The notes below the pieces were generated by a model. That model was not told where the DNA came from and ran no database searches. It saw only the letters and a list, made by a program, of their open reading frames with translations. Both the position numbers and the translations under genes were made by a program. DNA of 37,880 nt from Phenylobacterium sp. SCN 70-31 (lineage in GTDB: Bacteria > Pseudomonadota > Alphaproteobacteria > Caulobacterales > Caulobacteraceae), in the NCBI RefSeq assembly GCF_001724605.1, contig NZ_MEEX01000038.1:1-37880 (forward strand), given 5' to 3'. Numbering within the stretch: the first letter of the stretch is position 1; every line of letters starts with the position of its first letter. Below are positions 7,595-13,854 of this stretch, one piece after another.

Positions 7595-8098
7595 TCAGCC
7601 CTTGAGGGTGTCGGCCGACGTGGCCAGCGCCAGGCGGGCGCCGGTGTACTCGACCTCGTCCGTGACTTCGCGGACGCACCACCGGGGCACGTCGAACTTC
7701 ATCGCGGCCATGCGATTGGTCGCTTCGCACTCGGCGGTCAGCAAACCTTCGAGGGCGCCTTCGAACACGTCGATGGTGAAGGCGCCGACCTTGTGGCGCA
7801 GCTTGGACAGCCTCTTGCCCGGAAGGACGCTCAGGACCTCGTACTCCTCGGCCGAGAGGTAGAGGTTGGTCATCGGGCCGATCAGCGGGTTGTCGGGCGC
7901 GTACTTCTTGGCGAGCTTGTAGGTCATCTCGCCGGTGGCCAGATCGGTCGTGCGCCGGAGCCGGAGGCGGCCGCCGTCCACGTACAGGTCCTCGATCCGG
8001 CGCGCGCGGCCGGGATCGAGCGCCGGCACGCTCGCCGCGTCCACCAGGAAACGGCGCTCGGCGACCCAGTGGGCGTACTTCGGCAGCTTGACGGGCAT
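7595..8098 (-). CDS. CYTH domain protein (triphosphate-tunnel family)
   Basis: Single-domain CYTH protein of 167 residues. CYTH proteins form a beta-tunnel that binds triphosphates (tripolyphosphatases, thiamine triphosphatases, adenylate cyclases). I chose ATG 8098 because GAGGA lies just upstream; a GTG at 8110 would overlap that site. The N-terminal strand reads WVAERRFLVD, matching the usual ERKFLV segment, but the EXEXK metal motif is not intact, since only one Glu of the pair is present. Later strands are present: RLRRTTDLATGEMTYKLAKKY, FTIDVFEGALEGLLTAECEA and a C-terminal EVTDEVEYTGARLA. The degenerate motif makes activity uncertain. It is downstream of gshA with about 100 bases between. 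Confidence 0.8.
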   Translation of the reverse strand: MPVKLPKYAHWVAERRFLVDAASVPALDPGRARRIEDLYVDGGRLRLRRTTDLATGEMTYKLAKKYAPDNPLIGPMTNLYLSAEEYEVLSVLPGKRLSKLRHKVGAFTIDVFEGALEGLLTAECEATNRMAAMKFDVPRWCVREVTDEVEYTGARLALATSADTLKG

Positions 8099-8201
8099 TT
8101 CAGTCCTCACGCGGCCGCGACCGTTCGGGGGCGAACCTCGCCGGAGCGCGCGCTCATCGTCAAGCCGTCGGCTGAACGGAATGGGCGCGTCGACGAGGAA
8201 C

Positions 8202-9557
8202 TCAATAGGCGAAGTCCTCGAACACCCGATCGACGTCGCCGCCCCAGCGGGTCTCGTACAACTCGAGCAGGCGCTCGGCCGGCGTCACGCCCGTCTCGGC
8301 GATGTGTTCGAGTTCGGCCAGATAGCCGCTCTCGTCCACCATGCCGCCGGAGAGGCGGTTGCGGTTCTTCAGGCCCTGCTTGGCGATGGCGAGCAGGTCG
8401 ACGGCCACGTCCCGGACGGTGCGTCCGGCGATCTCGGCCCTGAGGCCCCGCCGGGCCACGTCGGCGCGCAGCCGCTCGTGATCCTCGATCGCCCAGTCCT
8501 TGCAGAGGTCCCAGGCGGCGGAGAGCGCGGCCCCGTCGTAGAGCACGCCCATCCAGAGCGCCGGCAGCGCGCAGAGGCGACTCCAGGGGCCGGAGTCGGC
8601 GCCGCGCATCTCCAGGTACTTCTTGAGACGCACCTCGGGGAAGATGGTGGTGGTGTGGTCGGCCCAGTCCTTGATCGTCGGCCGCTCGCCGGGAAGCTCG
8701 GGCAGCCGGCCGTCCATGAAGTCGCGGAACGAACGCCCGGCCACGTCGATGTAGCGGTCGCCGCGCTTCACGAAATACATCGGCACGTCCAGCGCATAGC
8801 GGGCGTAGGTTTCGAAGCCGAAGCCGTCGCGGAACACGAAGTCCAGCATCCCCGTGCGGTCGGGATCGGTGTCGGTCCAGACGTTGGCGCGGCTGGAGAC
8901 CAGGCCCGACGGCCGGCCCTCGACGAACGGCGAGTTGGCGAACAGCGCCGTGGCCAGGGGCTGCAGGGCCAGCGACGTGCGGAACTTCGCCACCATGTCG
9001 GCTTCGTCGGCGAAGTCGAGGTTCGCCTGCACCGTGCAGGTGCGGAACATCATGTCGAGGCCCAGGCCGCCCACCTTGGGCATGTAGCGGCGCATGATGG
9101 CGTACCGGCCCTTGGGCATCACCGGGATCTGCTCGCGGGTCCAGTTGGGCGTGAAGCCCAGGCCCAGGAACCCCAGCCCCAGTTCGTCGGCGACGGCCTT
9201 CACCTCTTCCAGGTGCTGGCCGGTCTCCTCGCAGATGTCGTGAACGGTCTCGAGCGGCGCGCCCGACAGCTCGAACTGGCCGCCCGGCTCCAGGCTGACA
9301 TTGGCGCCTCCGCGCTCGAGCGCGATGACGTTCTCGCCCTCGTACACCGGCGCCCAGCCGAATCGCGTGAGCCCGTCCAGCAGCGCCTTGATACCCTGTG
9401 GCTCGTAGGGGACCGGCGAATGGTCGGCGAGGCGGAAGACGAACTTCTCGTGCTCGGCGCCGACCCGCCACTGGCTGGCCGGCTTGGCCCCCTCGGCCAT
9501 CCAGCGCACCAGATCCTCGAAGACCAGGGGTCTATCGTCGCAGGCGGCCTCGGCCAT
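8202..9557 (-). CDS. gshA: Glutamate-cysteine ligase, plant/proteobacterial type
   Basis: First and rate-limiting enzyme of glutathione synthesis (ATP-dependent gamma-glutamylcysteine formation), cytoplasmic. The 451-residue length fits the GCS2/plant-type class found in alphaproteobacteria rather than the E. coli type. Characteristic segments in order: WRVGAEHEKFVF (about 30-41, Glu ligands for Mg-ATP), NVSLEPGGQFELSGAP (about 87-102), MPKGRYAIMRRYMP, MFRTCTVQANLDF, ANSPFVEGRPSG, SSRANVWTDTDPDRTG and LKKYLEMRGAD with LPALWMGVLYD. Start at ATG 9557, with GAGGATATGC just upstream. It is downstream of rsmE in the same direction with a 156-base gap. Confidence 0.95.
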   Translation of the reverse strand: MAEAACDDRPLVFEDLVRWMAEGAKPASQWRVGAEHEKFVFRLADHSPVPYEPQGIKALLDGLTRFGWAPVYEGENVIALERGGANVSLEPGGQFELSGAPLETVHDICEETGQHLEEVKAVADELGLGFLGLGFTPNWTREQIPVMPKGRYAIMRRYMPKVGGLGLDMMFRTCTVQANLDFADEADMVAKFRTSLALQPLATALFANSPFVEGRPSGLVSSRANVWTDTDPDRTGMLDFVFRDGFGFETYARYALDVPMYFVKRGDRYIDVAGRSFRDFMDGRLPELPGERPTIKDWADHTTTIFPEVRLKKYLEMRGADSGPWSRLCALPALWMGVLYDGAALSAAWDLCKDWAIEDHERLRADVARRGLRAEIAGRTVRDVAVDLLAIAKQGLKNRNRLSGGMVDESGYLAELEHIAETGVTPAERLLELYETRWGGDVDRVFEDFAY

Positions 9558-9713
9558 GCATATCCTCCGCGGCCAACGCCGTCCCGATCCCGGGGAGATG
9601 CATCCCCCGACCGACCGCGTCTTTACGCCGTCAGGATAGGTGGGCGCAATTCCGCGCCGCTCAAGCCCACCGCCCCATCGGAAGATCGTTCCGGCGGCGG
9701 CGGCGTCCCGAGG

Positions 9714-10445
9714 TCATCGCCAGTCGCCCGCCGCCGCCTGCCAGAGCGCCAGCGCGGTGATGGCGGCGGTGTCGGCCCGCAGGATGCGCGGCCCCAGAGT
9801 GGCCGGCGTGGTGAACGGCGCCGCCCGCAGCCCCTCGCGCTCACGCGGCGAGAAGCCGCCCTCCGGCCCGATCAGGACGGCCCAGGGCTGTCCCGCGCCC
9901 TCCGCCACCGCCTCCAGGACCGGCCGGGCGTCGCCGGCCTCGTCGCAGAACAGCAGGCGCCGGCCGCCTTCGTCGCCCGAGGCCCAGCCCGCCAGGAGGC
10001 GGTCCAGCTTCACGGGGTCGGCGACCTGGGGCACATCGAGGCGGCCGGTCTGTTCCGAGGCCTCGACGGCGATGGCCCGAAGGCGGTCCACGCGGGTGTG
10101 ATCGGCGTTGGTCCGCTCGGTGATCACAGGCCGGACGCGCCGCGCGCCCAGCTCGGCCGCCTTTTCGACGATGGTCTCCAGCCGCGCGCGCTTCACGAGC
10201 GCGACGACCAGATCGAGATCCGGACCGTGCGCCTGCGGCCGGGCCAGGGCCTCCGCGCGCAGGCGCACGGCGCGCTTGCCCACGGCCTCGACGACCGCGC
10301 GCCATTCACCGTCGCGGCCGTTGAAGACGGCCACGGCGTCGCCGACCGACAGCCGCATCACCGCCGCCAGATAGCGGCTCTGGCCCTCGTCCAGCTCCAG
10401 AGGCGCATCGGCCGAGAGATCGTGGGGAACGTGCAGTCGGATCAT
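9714..10445 (-). CDS. rsmE: 16S rRNA m3U1498 methyltransferase RsmE
   Basis: SPOUT-class methyltransferase that N3-methylates U1498 of 16S rRNA, using SAM. 243 residues. The N-terminal PUA-like part (MIRLHVPHDL, YLAAVMRLSVGDAVAVFNGRDGEW) is followed by the SPOUT domain. That domain has the knot motifs KRARLETIVEKAAELGARRV (about 104-123), EASEQTGRLDVPQV, and the SAM-binding VLIGPEGGFSPRER and LGPRILRADTAAITALAL. Start at ATG 10445. Only 35 bases separate this start from that of the divergent ppk2, so the two promoters must overlap the genes or each other. Confidence 0.95.
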   Translation of the reverse strand: MIRLHVPHDLSADAPLELDEGQSRYLAAVMRLSVGDAVAVFNGRDGEWRAVVEAVGKRAVRLRAEALARPQAHGPDLDLVVALVKRARLETIVEKAAELGARRVRPVITERTNADHTRVDRLRAIAVEASEQTGRLDVPQVADPVKLDRLLAGWASGDEGGRRLLFCDEAGDARPVLEAVAEGAGQPWAVLIGPEGGFSPREREGLRAAPFTTPATLGPRILRADTAAITALALWQAAAGDWR

Positions 10446-10480
10446 TGTCCCTTCCTTACGTTCCGGCGCATGGTGGCGTC

Positions 10481-11233
10481 ATGGCCAAAGACGACGACGA
10501 CATCGAAGCCCTCCAGCTCGCCCTGGTCCGCTTCCAGCAACATGCGATCCAGGCGGGCGAGCGCGACCTGGTGATCTTCGAGGGCCGCGACACGGCGGGC
10601 AAGGACGGGGCGATCAAGCGCATCGTCGAGCACCTGTCGATCCGCGCGACGCGGGTGGTGGCGCTGCCCAAGCCGAACGACCGGGAACGGACGCAGTGGT
10701 ACTTCCAGCGCTATGTGGAGCACCTGCCGGCCGCCGGCGAACTCGTGATCCTGAACCGCTCCTGGTACAATCGCGCCGGGGTCGAGCGCGTGATGGGCTT
10801 CTCCACGCCCGACGAGCAGGAGACGTTCCTGCGCGACGTCCCGGTCTTCGAGCAGATGCTGACCCATTCCGGCGTGCAGATCGTCAAGCTGTGGCTGGAC
10901 ATCTCCCGGGACGAGCAGGCCAAGCGGCTGAAGGCCCGCACCACCGATCCGCTGAAAGCCCTGAAGGTCAGCGCCCTGGACGCGGTCGCCCAGGAGAAGT
11001 GGGGCGACTATTCCGCCGCCCGCGACGAGATGCTGAAGCGCACCCACACCGCCGAGGCGCCGTGGACCGTCGTGCACACCGACGACAAGAAGACCGCCCG
11101 CGCCAACATCGTGCGCCACCTGCTGAAGGTCCTGGCCCCGCCGGAGATCGCCGACAAGATCGATCCGCCGGACCCGAAGGTGGTGTTCGGCTTCGAACCC
11201 TCGGCTCTCGCGGACGGCCGGCTGGAGCCCTGA
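10481..11233 (+). CDS. ppk2: Polyphosphate kinase 2 family protein
   Basis: Phosphotransferase between polyphosphate and nucleotides, cytoplasmic. The 250-residue product begins at ATG 10481 (MAKDDDDIEAL); a TTG at 10445 is in frame but unlikely. One-domain PPK2 features: Walker A in VIFEGRDTAGKDGAIKRI (about 33-50), RATRVVALPKPNDRERTQWYFQRY, and the Walker B and lid region in LVILNRSWYNRAGVERVMGF. The C-terminal half has the family's KERxxx-type basic region (RDEQAKRLKARTTDPLK) and VHTDDKKTARANIVRHLL. Which nucleotide it prefers cannot be read from the sequence. A P-loop kinase-like gene follows after 9 bases, so nucleotide phosphorylation is the likely shared theme. Confidence 0.93.
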   Translation: MAKDDDDIEALQLALVRFQQHAIQAGERDLVIFEGRDTAGKDGAIKRIVEHLSIRATRVVALPKPNDRERTQWYFQRYVEHLPAAGELVILNRSWYNRAGVERVMGFSTPDEQETFLRDVPVFEQMLTHSGVQIVKLWLDISRDEQAKRLKARTTDPLKALKVSALDAVAQEKWGDYSAARDEMLKRTHTAEAPWTVVHTDDKKTARANIVRHLLKVLAPPEIADKIDPPDPKVVFGFEPSALADGRLEP

Positions 11234-11242
11234 GCGCGGGCC

Positions 11243-11767
11243 GTGCAGATCATCTTCGTCCACGGTCCCGCAGCGGTCGGCAAGCTGACCGTCGGCCGCG
11301 CCCTGGCCGCCCGGACGGGCCTGGCCCTGTTCCACAACCACCTCGTGGTGGACGCGCTGCTGTCGGTCTTTCCGTTCGGCAGCCCGGCGTTCGTGACGCT
11401 GCGCGAGCGGATGTGGCTGGACGTGTTCGAGGCCGCGGCCCGCGAAGGAACCTCGCTGATCTTCACCTTCGCGCCCGAGGACACGGTCTCGGAGGGGTTT
11501 CCCGAGGCCATCGCCCATCGCCTCGCGCCCCACGGCGGCCGCATCCGGTTCGTCCGGCTCACCGCGTCCCCGGAGATCCAGGAGGCCCGCATCGACGCGC
11601 CGTCGCGCAGGGGCACGGGCAAGCTCACCGACCTCGAACTGCTGCGGCGCCTGCGGGCCGACGGTCGCCAGACCTATCGCGACCTGCCGGCCGAACTGGT
11701 GATCGACACCGGGGAAACCGATCCGCAGACGGCCGCGTCGCGCATTTCGGATCACGTGGGGATCTGA
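11243..11767 (+). CDS. P-loop kinase-like protein (shikimate/adenylate-kinase fold)
   Basis: Small NTPase or kinase of 174 residues; substrate unknown. GTG start at 11243, nine bases after ppk2. Walker A is GPAAVGKLTVG (about residues 8-18); the residue after GK is Leu followed by Thr, a variant seen in the AAA_33/shikimate-kinase-like group. FHNHLVVDALLSVFPFG carries the acceptor-side segment, LIFTFAPED a Walker-B-like strand and IRFVRLTASPEIQEARI the lid-preceding strand. It ends with DLPAELVIDTGETDPQTAASRI, a common end of small kinase-like proteins. It is probably co-transcribed with ppk2. Confidence 0.75.
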   Translation: MQIIFVHGPAAVGKLTVGRALAARTGLALFHNHLVVDALLSVFPFGSPAFVTLRERMWLDVFEAAAREGTSLIFTFAPEDTVSEGFPEAIAHRLAPHGGRIRFVRLTASPEIQEARIDAPSRRGTGKLTDLELLRRLRADGRQTYRDLPAELVIDTGETDPQTAASRISDHVGI

Positions 11768-11842
11768 GACGAATGTTCCGGTTTCGTGCGCACGCCCGCC
11801 GAGACGTTAAGCCTGTCTCTTAACCCTGTATTTACGTTCGTT

Positions 11843-11857
11843 GTTCTTTTTTTGTTC
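11843..11857 (+). promoter_or_regulatory. LexA (SOS) box, GTTC-N7-GTTC
   Basis: GTTCTTTTTTTGTTC is a perfect alphaproteobacterial LexA site with a seven-T spacer, 48 bases upstream of the AlkZ/YcaQ-like start at 11906 and reading in the same direction. An extra GTTC at 11836-11839 precedes it. Confidence 0.85.
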
Positions 11858-11905
11858 ATGACGTAAACTGAGCGGCGACGTCGGCGCTATTCCCCTCGGA
11901 GACCC

Positions 11906-13165
11906 ATGGCCCGCACCATCCTGACCGCGGCCGAGGCCCGTCGCATCGCCCTGGCCGCGCAGGGGTTCGGCGACAGGGGCTTCGGCGACAGGGGCTTGGG
12001 GGGCGACCGCGCGTCGCCGGTGGACCGGCGGCGTCTGACGCGCCTGGTCGAGCGGCTGGGCGTGATCCAGATCGACTCGGTCAACGTCGTCTCCCGCACC
12101 CACTACCTGCCGGCCTTCTCGCGGCTGGGCGCCTATCCGCGCGAGCTGCTGGAGGAGATCGCCTGGGGCCGGAAGCGGCCGCTGTTCGAATACTGGGCGC
12201 ACGAGGCGTCGCTGCTGCCGCTCTCCACCCAGCCGCTGCTGCGCTGGCGCATGGACGACGCGCGCGAGGGGGTGGGCGTCTGGAAGGGGATCGGCCGCTT
12301 CCTGCGCGAGCGGCGGGACTTCGTGGACCGCGCGCTGGGCGAGATCGCCGCGCGTGGGCCGCTGGCCGCCTCGGAACTCGACCTGGGCCACAGGGGCGAA
12401 GGCGGATGGTGGGGCTGGAGCGAGGGCAAGCGGGCGCTGGAGGGCCTGTTCTGGGCCGGCGAACTGACCACCGCCACCCGCCGGGGCACGTTCGAACGGG
12501 TCTACGGCCTGCCCGACAAGGTGTTGCCCAGAGCCGTCCGGGAGACGCCCACCCCGCCCCGCGACGTGGCCCAGCGCGGCCTGCTGGACATCGCGGCGCG
12601 CGCCCTGGGGGTCGCCACCGAGCGCGACCTGCGCGACTATTTCCGCATGGGCGTGGCCGACACGCGCTCGCGCCTGCATGAGATGGTGGAGGCCGGCGCC
12701 CTGGTCCCGGTCGCGGTGAAGGGCTGGCGCGAGCCCGCGTTCCTGCATCCGGCGGCGCGGCGGCCGCGCCGCATCGAGGCCGCGGCCCTGCTCTCGCCCT
12801 TCGACAACCTGATCTGGTTCCGCGAACGGACCGAGCGGATGTTCGGCGTCCGCGTGCGGCTCGAAATCTACACCCCGGCCGAGAAGCGCACCCACGGCTA
12901 TTACGTCCTGCCCTTCCTGGAAGACGACGCCATCACCGCCCGGGTCGATCTGAAGGCCGACCGAAAGGCCGGCGCGCTCCTCGTCCAGTCCGCCCACGCC
13001 GAGCCCTGGGCCACGCCCGAGACGCCCGCGCGGCTGGCGCACGAGCTGAAGCGCATGGCCGGATGGCTGGGCCTGGAGCGCGTGGAGGTGAAGCCCCGCG
13101 GCGACCTGGCGGAGCGGCTGGGGGCGGAGCGGCTGGGGGCGGAGCGGCTGGGGGCGACGCTATGA
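11906..13165 (+). CDS. AlkZ/YcaQ-family DNA glycosylase (crosslink repair)
   Basis: Winged-helix DNA glycosylase of the HTH_42 family. Characterised members (E. coli YcaQ, Streptomyces AlkZ) unhook interstrand crosslinks or excise bulky alkyl adducts. 419 residues from ATG 11906. The catalytic Q-x-D motif is in LGVIQIDSVNVVSRTHY (Gln55, Asp57), followed by the family's PLFEYWAHEASLLPL, the winged-helix core and LLSPFDNLIWFRERTERMFG (about 294-313). RTHGYYVLPFLEDDAITARVDLKADR is split over the C-terminal beta domain. Two insertions are unusual: GFGDR repeats at residues 20-29, and AERLG-type repeats at the C-terminus encoded by perfect 15-bp tandem repeats. A LexA box upstream implies DNA-damage induction. 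Exact substrate is not deducible. Confidence 0.88.
   Translation: MARTILTAAEARRIALAAQGFGDRGFGDRGLGGDRASPVDRRRLTRLVERLGVIQIDSVNVVSRTHYLPAFSRLGAYPRELLEEIAWGRKRPLFEYWAHEASLLPLSTQPLLRWRMDDAREGVGVWKGIGRFLRERRDFVDRALGEIAARGPLAASELDLGHRGEGGWWGWSEGKRALEGLFWAGELTTATRRGTFERVYGLPDKVLPRAVRETPTPPRDVAQRGLLDIAARALGVATERDLRDYFRMGVADTRSRLHEMVEAGALVPVAVKGWREPAFLHPAARRPRRIEAAALLSPFDNLIWFRERTERMFGVRVRLEIYTPAEKRTHGYYVLPFLEDDAITARVDLKADRKAGALLVQSAHAEPWATPETPARLAHELKRMAGWLGLERVEVKPRGDLAERLGAERLGAERLGATL
11963..11992 (+). repeat. 15-bp in-frame tandem repeat x2 in AlkZ-like N-terminus
   Basis: Two copies of GG(G/C)TTCGGCGACAGG encode GFGDR-GFGDR, followed by a diverged third (GLGGDR). They lie before the catalytic QID motif, in a segment likely to be a flexible loop. 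Confidence 0.85.
13111..13155 (+). repeat. 15-bp in-frame tandem repeat x3 at AlkZ-like C-terminus
   Basis: Three identical copies of GGAGCGGCTGGGGGC (13111-13125, 13126-13140, 13141-13155) encode repeated ERLGA just before the stop. Because the unit is a multiple of three, copy-number changes only alter the length of the tail. Confidence 0.92.
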
Positions 13166-13171
13166 GCGCCT

Positions 13172-13323
13172 GCCTTGCGCCCCCTCCGTCTCGCCCGTTC
13201 CGCGCGATCCACCTCCCCCGCCATGCGGGGGAGAACCTGAATGTGTCGTTGATCCTGGTTCCTCCACCGTATCGCGGGGGAGGTGGCCGGCGACAGCGTC
13301 GCCGGACGGAGGGGGCGCAAGGC
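13172..13323. repeat. Nested palindromic repeat element, copy 1
   Basis: Terminal inverted repeats are a perfect 19 bp: 13172-13190 (GCCTTGCGCCCCCTCCGTC) against 13305-13323. A second, inner inverted pair, CCACCTCCCCCGC (13209-13221) against GCGGGGGAGGTGG (13274-13286), lies inside. The left inner arm also forms its own small hairpin (CCCCCGC-CAT-GCGGGGG). The central bases (about 13237-13268) are not palindromic. It lies between the AlkZ-like stop and the DUF559 start. No coding capacity. Confidence 0.88.
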
Positions 13324-13337
13324 GGCCGCGCCGGATC

Positions 13338-13721
13338 ATGAGATCGCCCACCCCGACGCACGCCTTCGCCAGGAAGCTCCGCCGGGGCCTCAGCCTGCCG
13401 GAGACGCTGATCTGGACACGTATCCGAGGCCGCGGACCCGGCCGGCCGGCCTATCGCCGGCAGCACCCCATTCACCCCTACATCCTGGATTTCTACTGCG
13501 CCGCCGCTCGCCTCTGTGTCGAAATCGATGGCCAGGGCCACGGGTTCGGCGATCGACCGGCCCGCGACGAGAGGCGCGACGCCTTCCTGCGATCGCGCGG
13601 GATCGAGGTCGTGAGAATCCCCGCCGCTTCGGCGCTCGACGACCCCGAGGCGGTCGCGGGGTGGATGCTGGAGATGGCCCGCGAACGTCTCGGGTCGCGG
13701 CCTCGCGCCCCCTCCGTCTGA
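13338..13721 (+). CDS. DUF559 (Vsr-like) endonuclease domain protein
   Basis: Protein of 127 residues with the restriction-endonuclease-like DUF559 fold related to very-short-patch repair nucleases. The core reads RRQHPIHPYILDFYCAAARLCVEIDGQGH (about 41-69), giving the Asp and Glu of the PD-(D/E)XK-type site, followed by RDAFLRSRGIEVVRIPA with the family's RD-x-FL-x-x-x-G. The N-terminal ARKLRRGLSLPETLIW is also typical. The ATG at 13338 is 15 bases after palindromic copy 1. The stop codon lies inside the left arm of palindromic copy 2, so the last codons (RAPSV) are encoded by repeat sequence. Its target is unknown. The bracketing by repeats suggests it belongs to a mobile or amplifiable unit. 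Confidence 0.88.
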   Translation: MRSPTPTHAFARKLRRGLSLPETLIWTRIRGRGPGRPAYRRQHPIHPYILDFYCAAARLCVEIDGQGHGFGDRPARDERRDAFLRSRGIEVVRIPAASALDDPEAVAGWMLEMARERLGSRPRAPSV

Positions 13722-13846
13722 CGGCTTCGCCGCCAGCCACCTCCCCCGCCTTGCGGGGGAGGACCTGAAGTGAGCCGACATTTCAAGCTCCTTCCCCGCA
13801 TCGCGGGGGAGGTGGCTCGGCCTGCAAGGCCGGGACGGAGGGGGCG
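13706..13846. repeat. Nested palindromic repeat element, copy 2
   Basis: Same architecture as copy 1. Outer arms are CGCCCCCTCCGTC (13706-13718) against GACGGAGGGGGCG (13834-13846). Inner arms are AGCCACCTCCCCCGC (13735-13749) against GCGGGGGAGGTGGCT (13803-13817). Small hairpins sit within the arms, and the centre is variable. The left arm contains the DUF559 stop codon; the right arm ends eight bases before the stop of the convergent ABC transporter gene. Confidence 0.88.
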
Positions 13847-13854
13847 TAGCGGCC

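Noticed and set aside
7935..10574. Long plus-strand open frame across gshA and rsmE
   Set aside because: Crosses gene boundaries of two recognisable minus-strand enzymes.
11811..11832. CtrA site (TTAA-N7-TTAA) upstream of the AlkZ-like gene
   Set aside because: The two TTAA halves are nine bases apart, off the consensus spacing.
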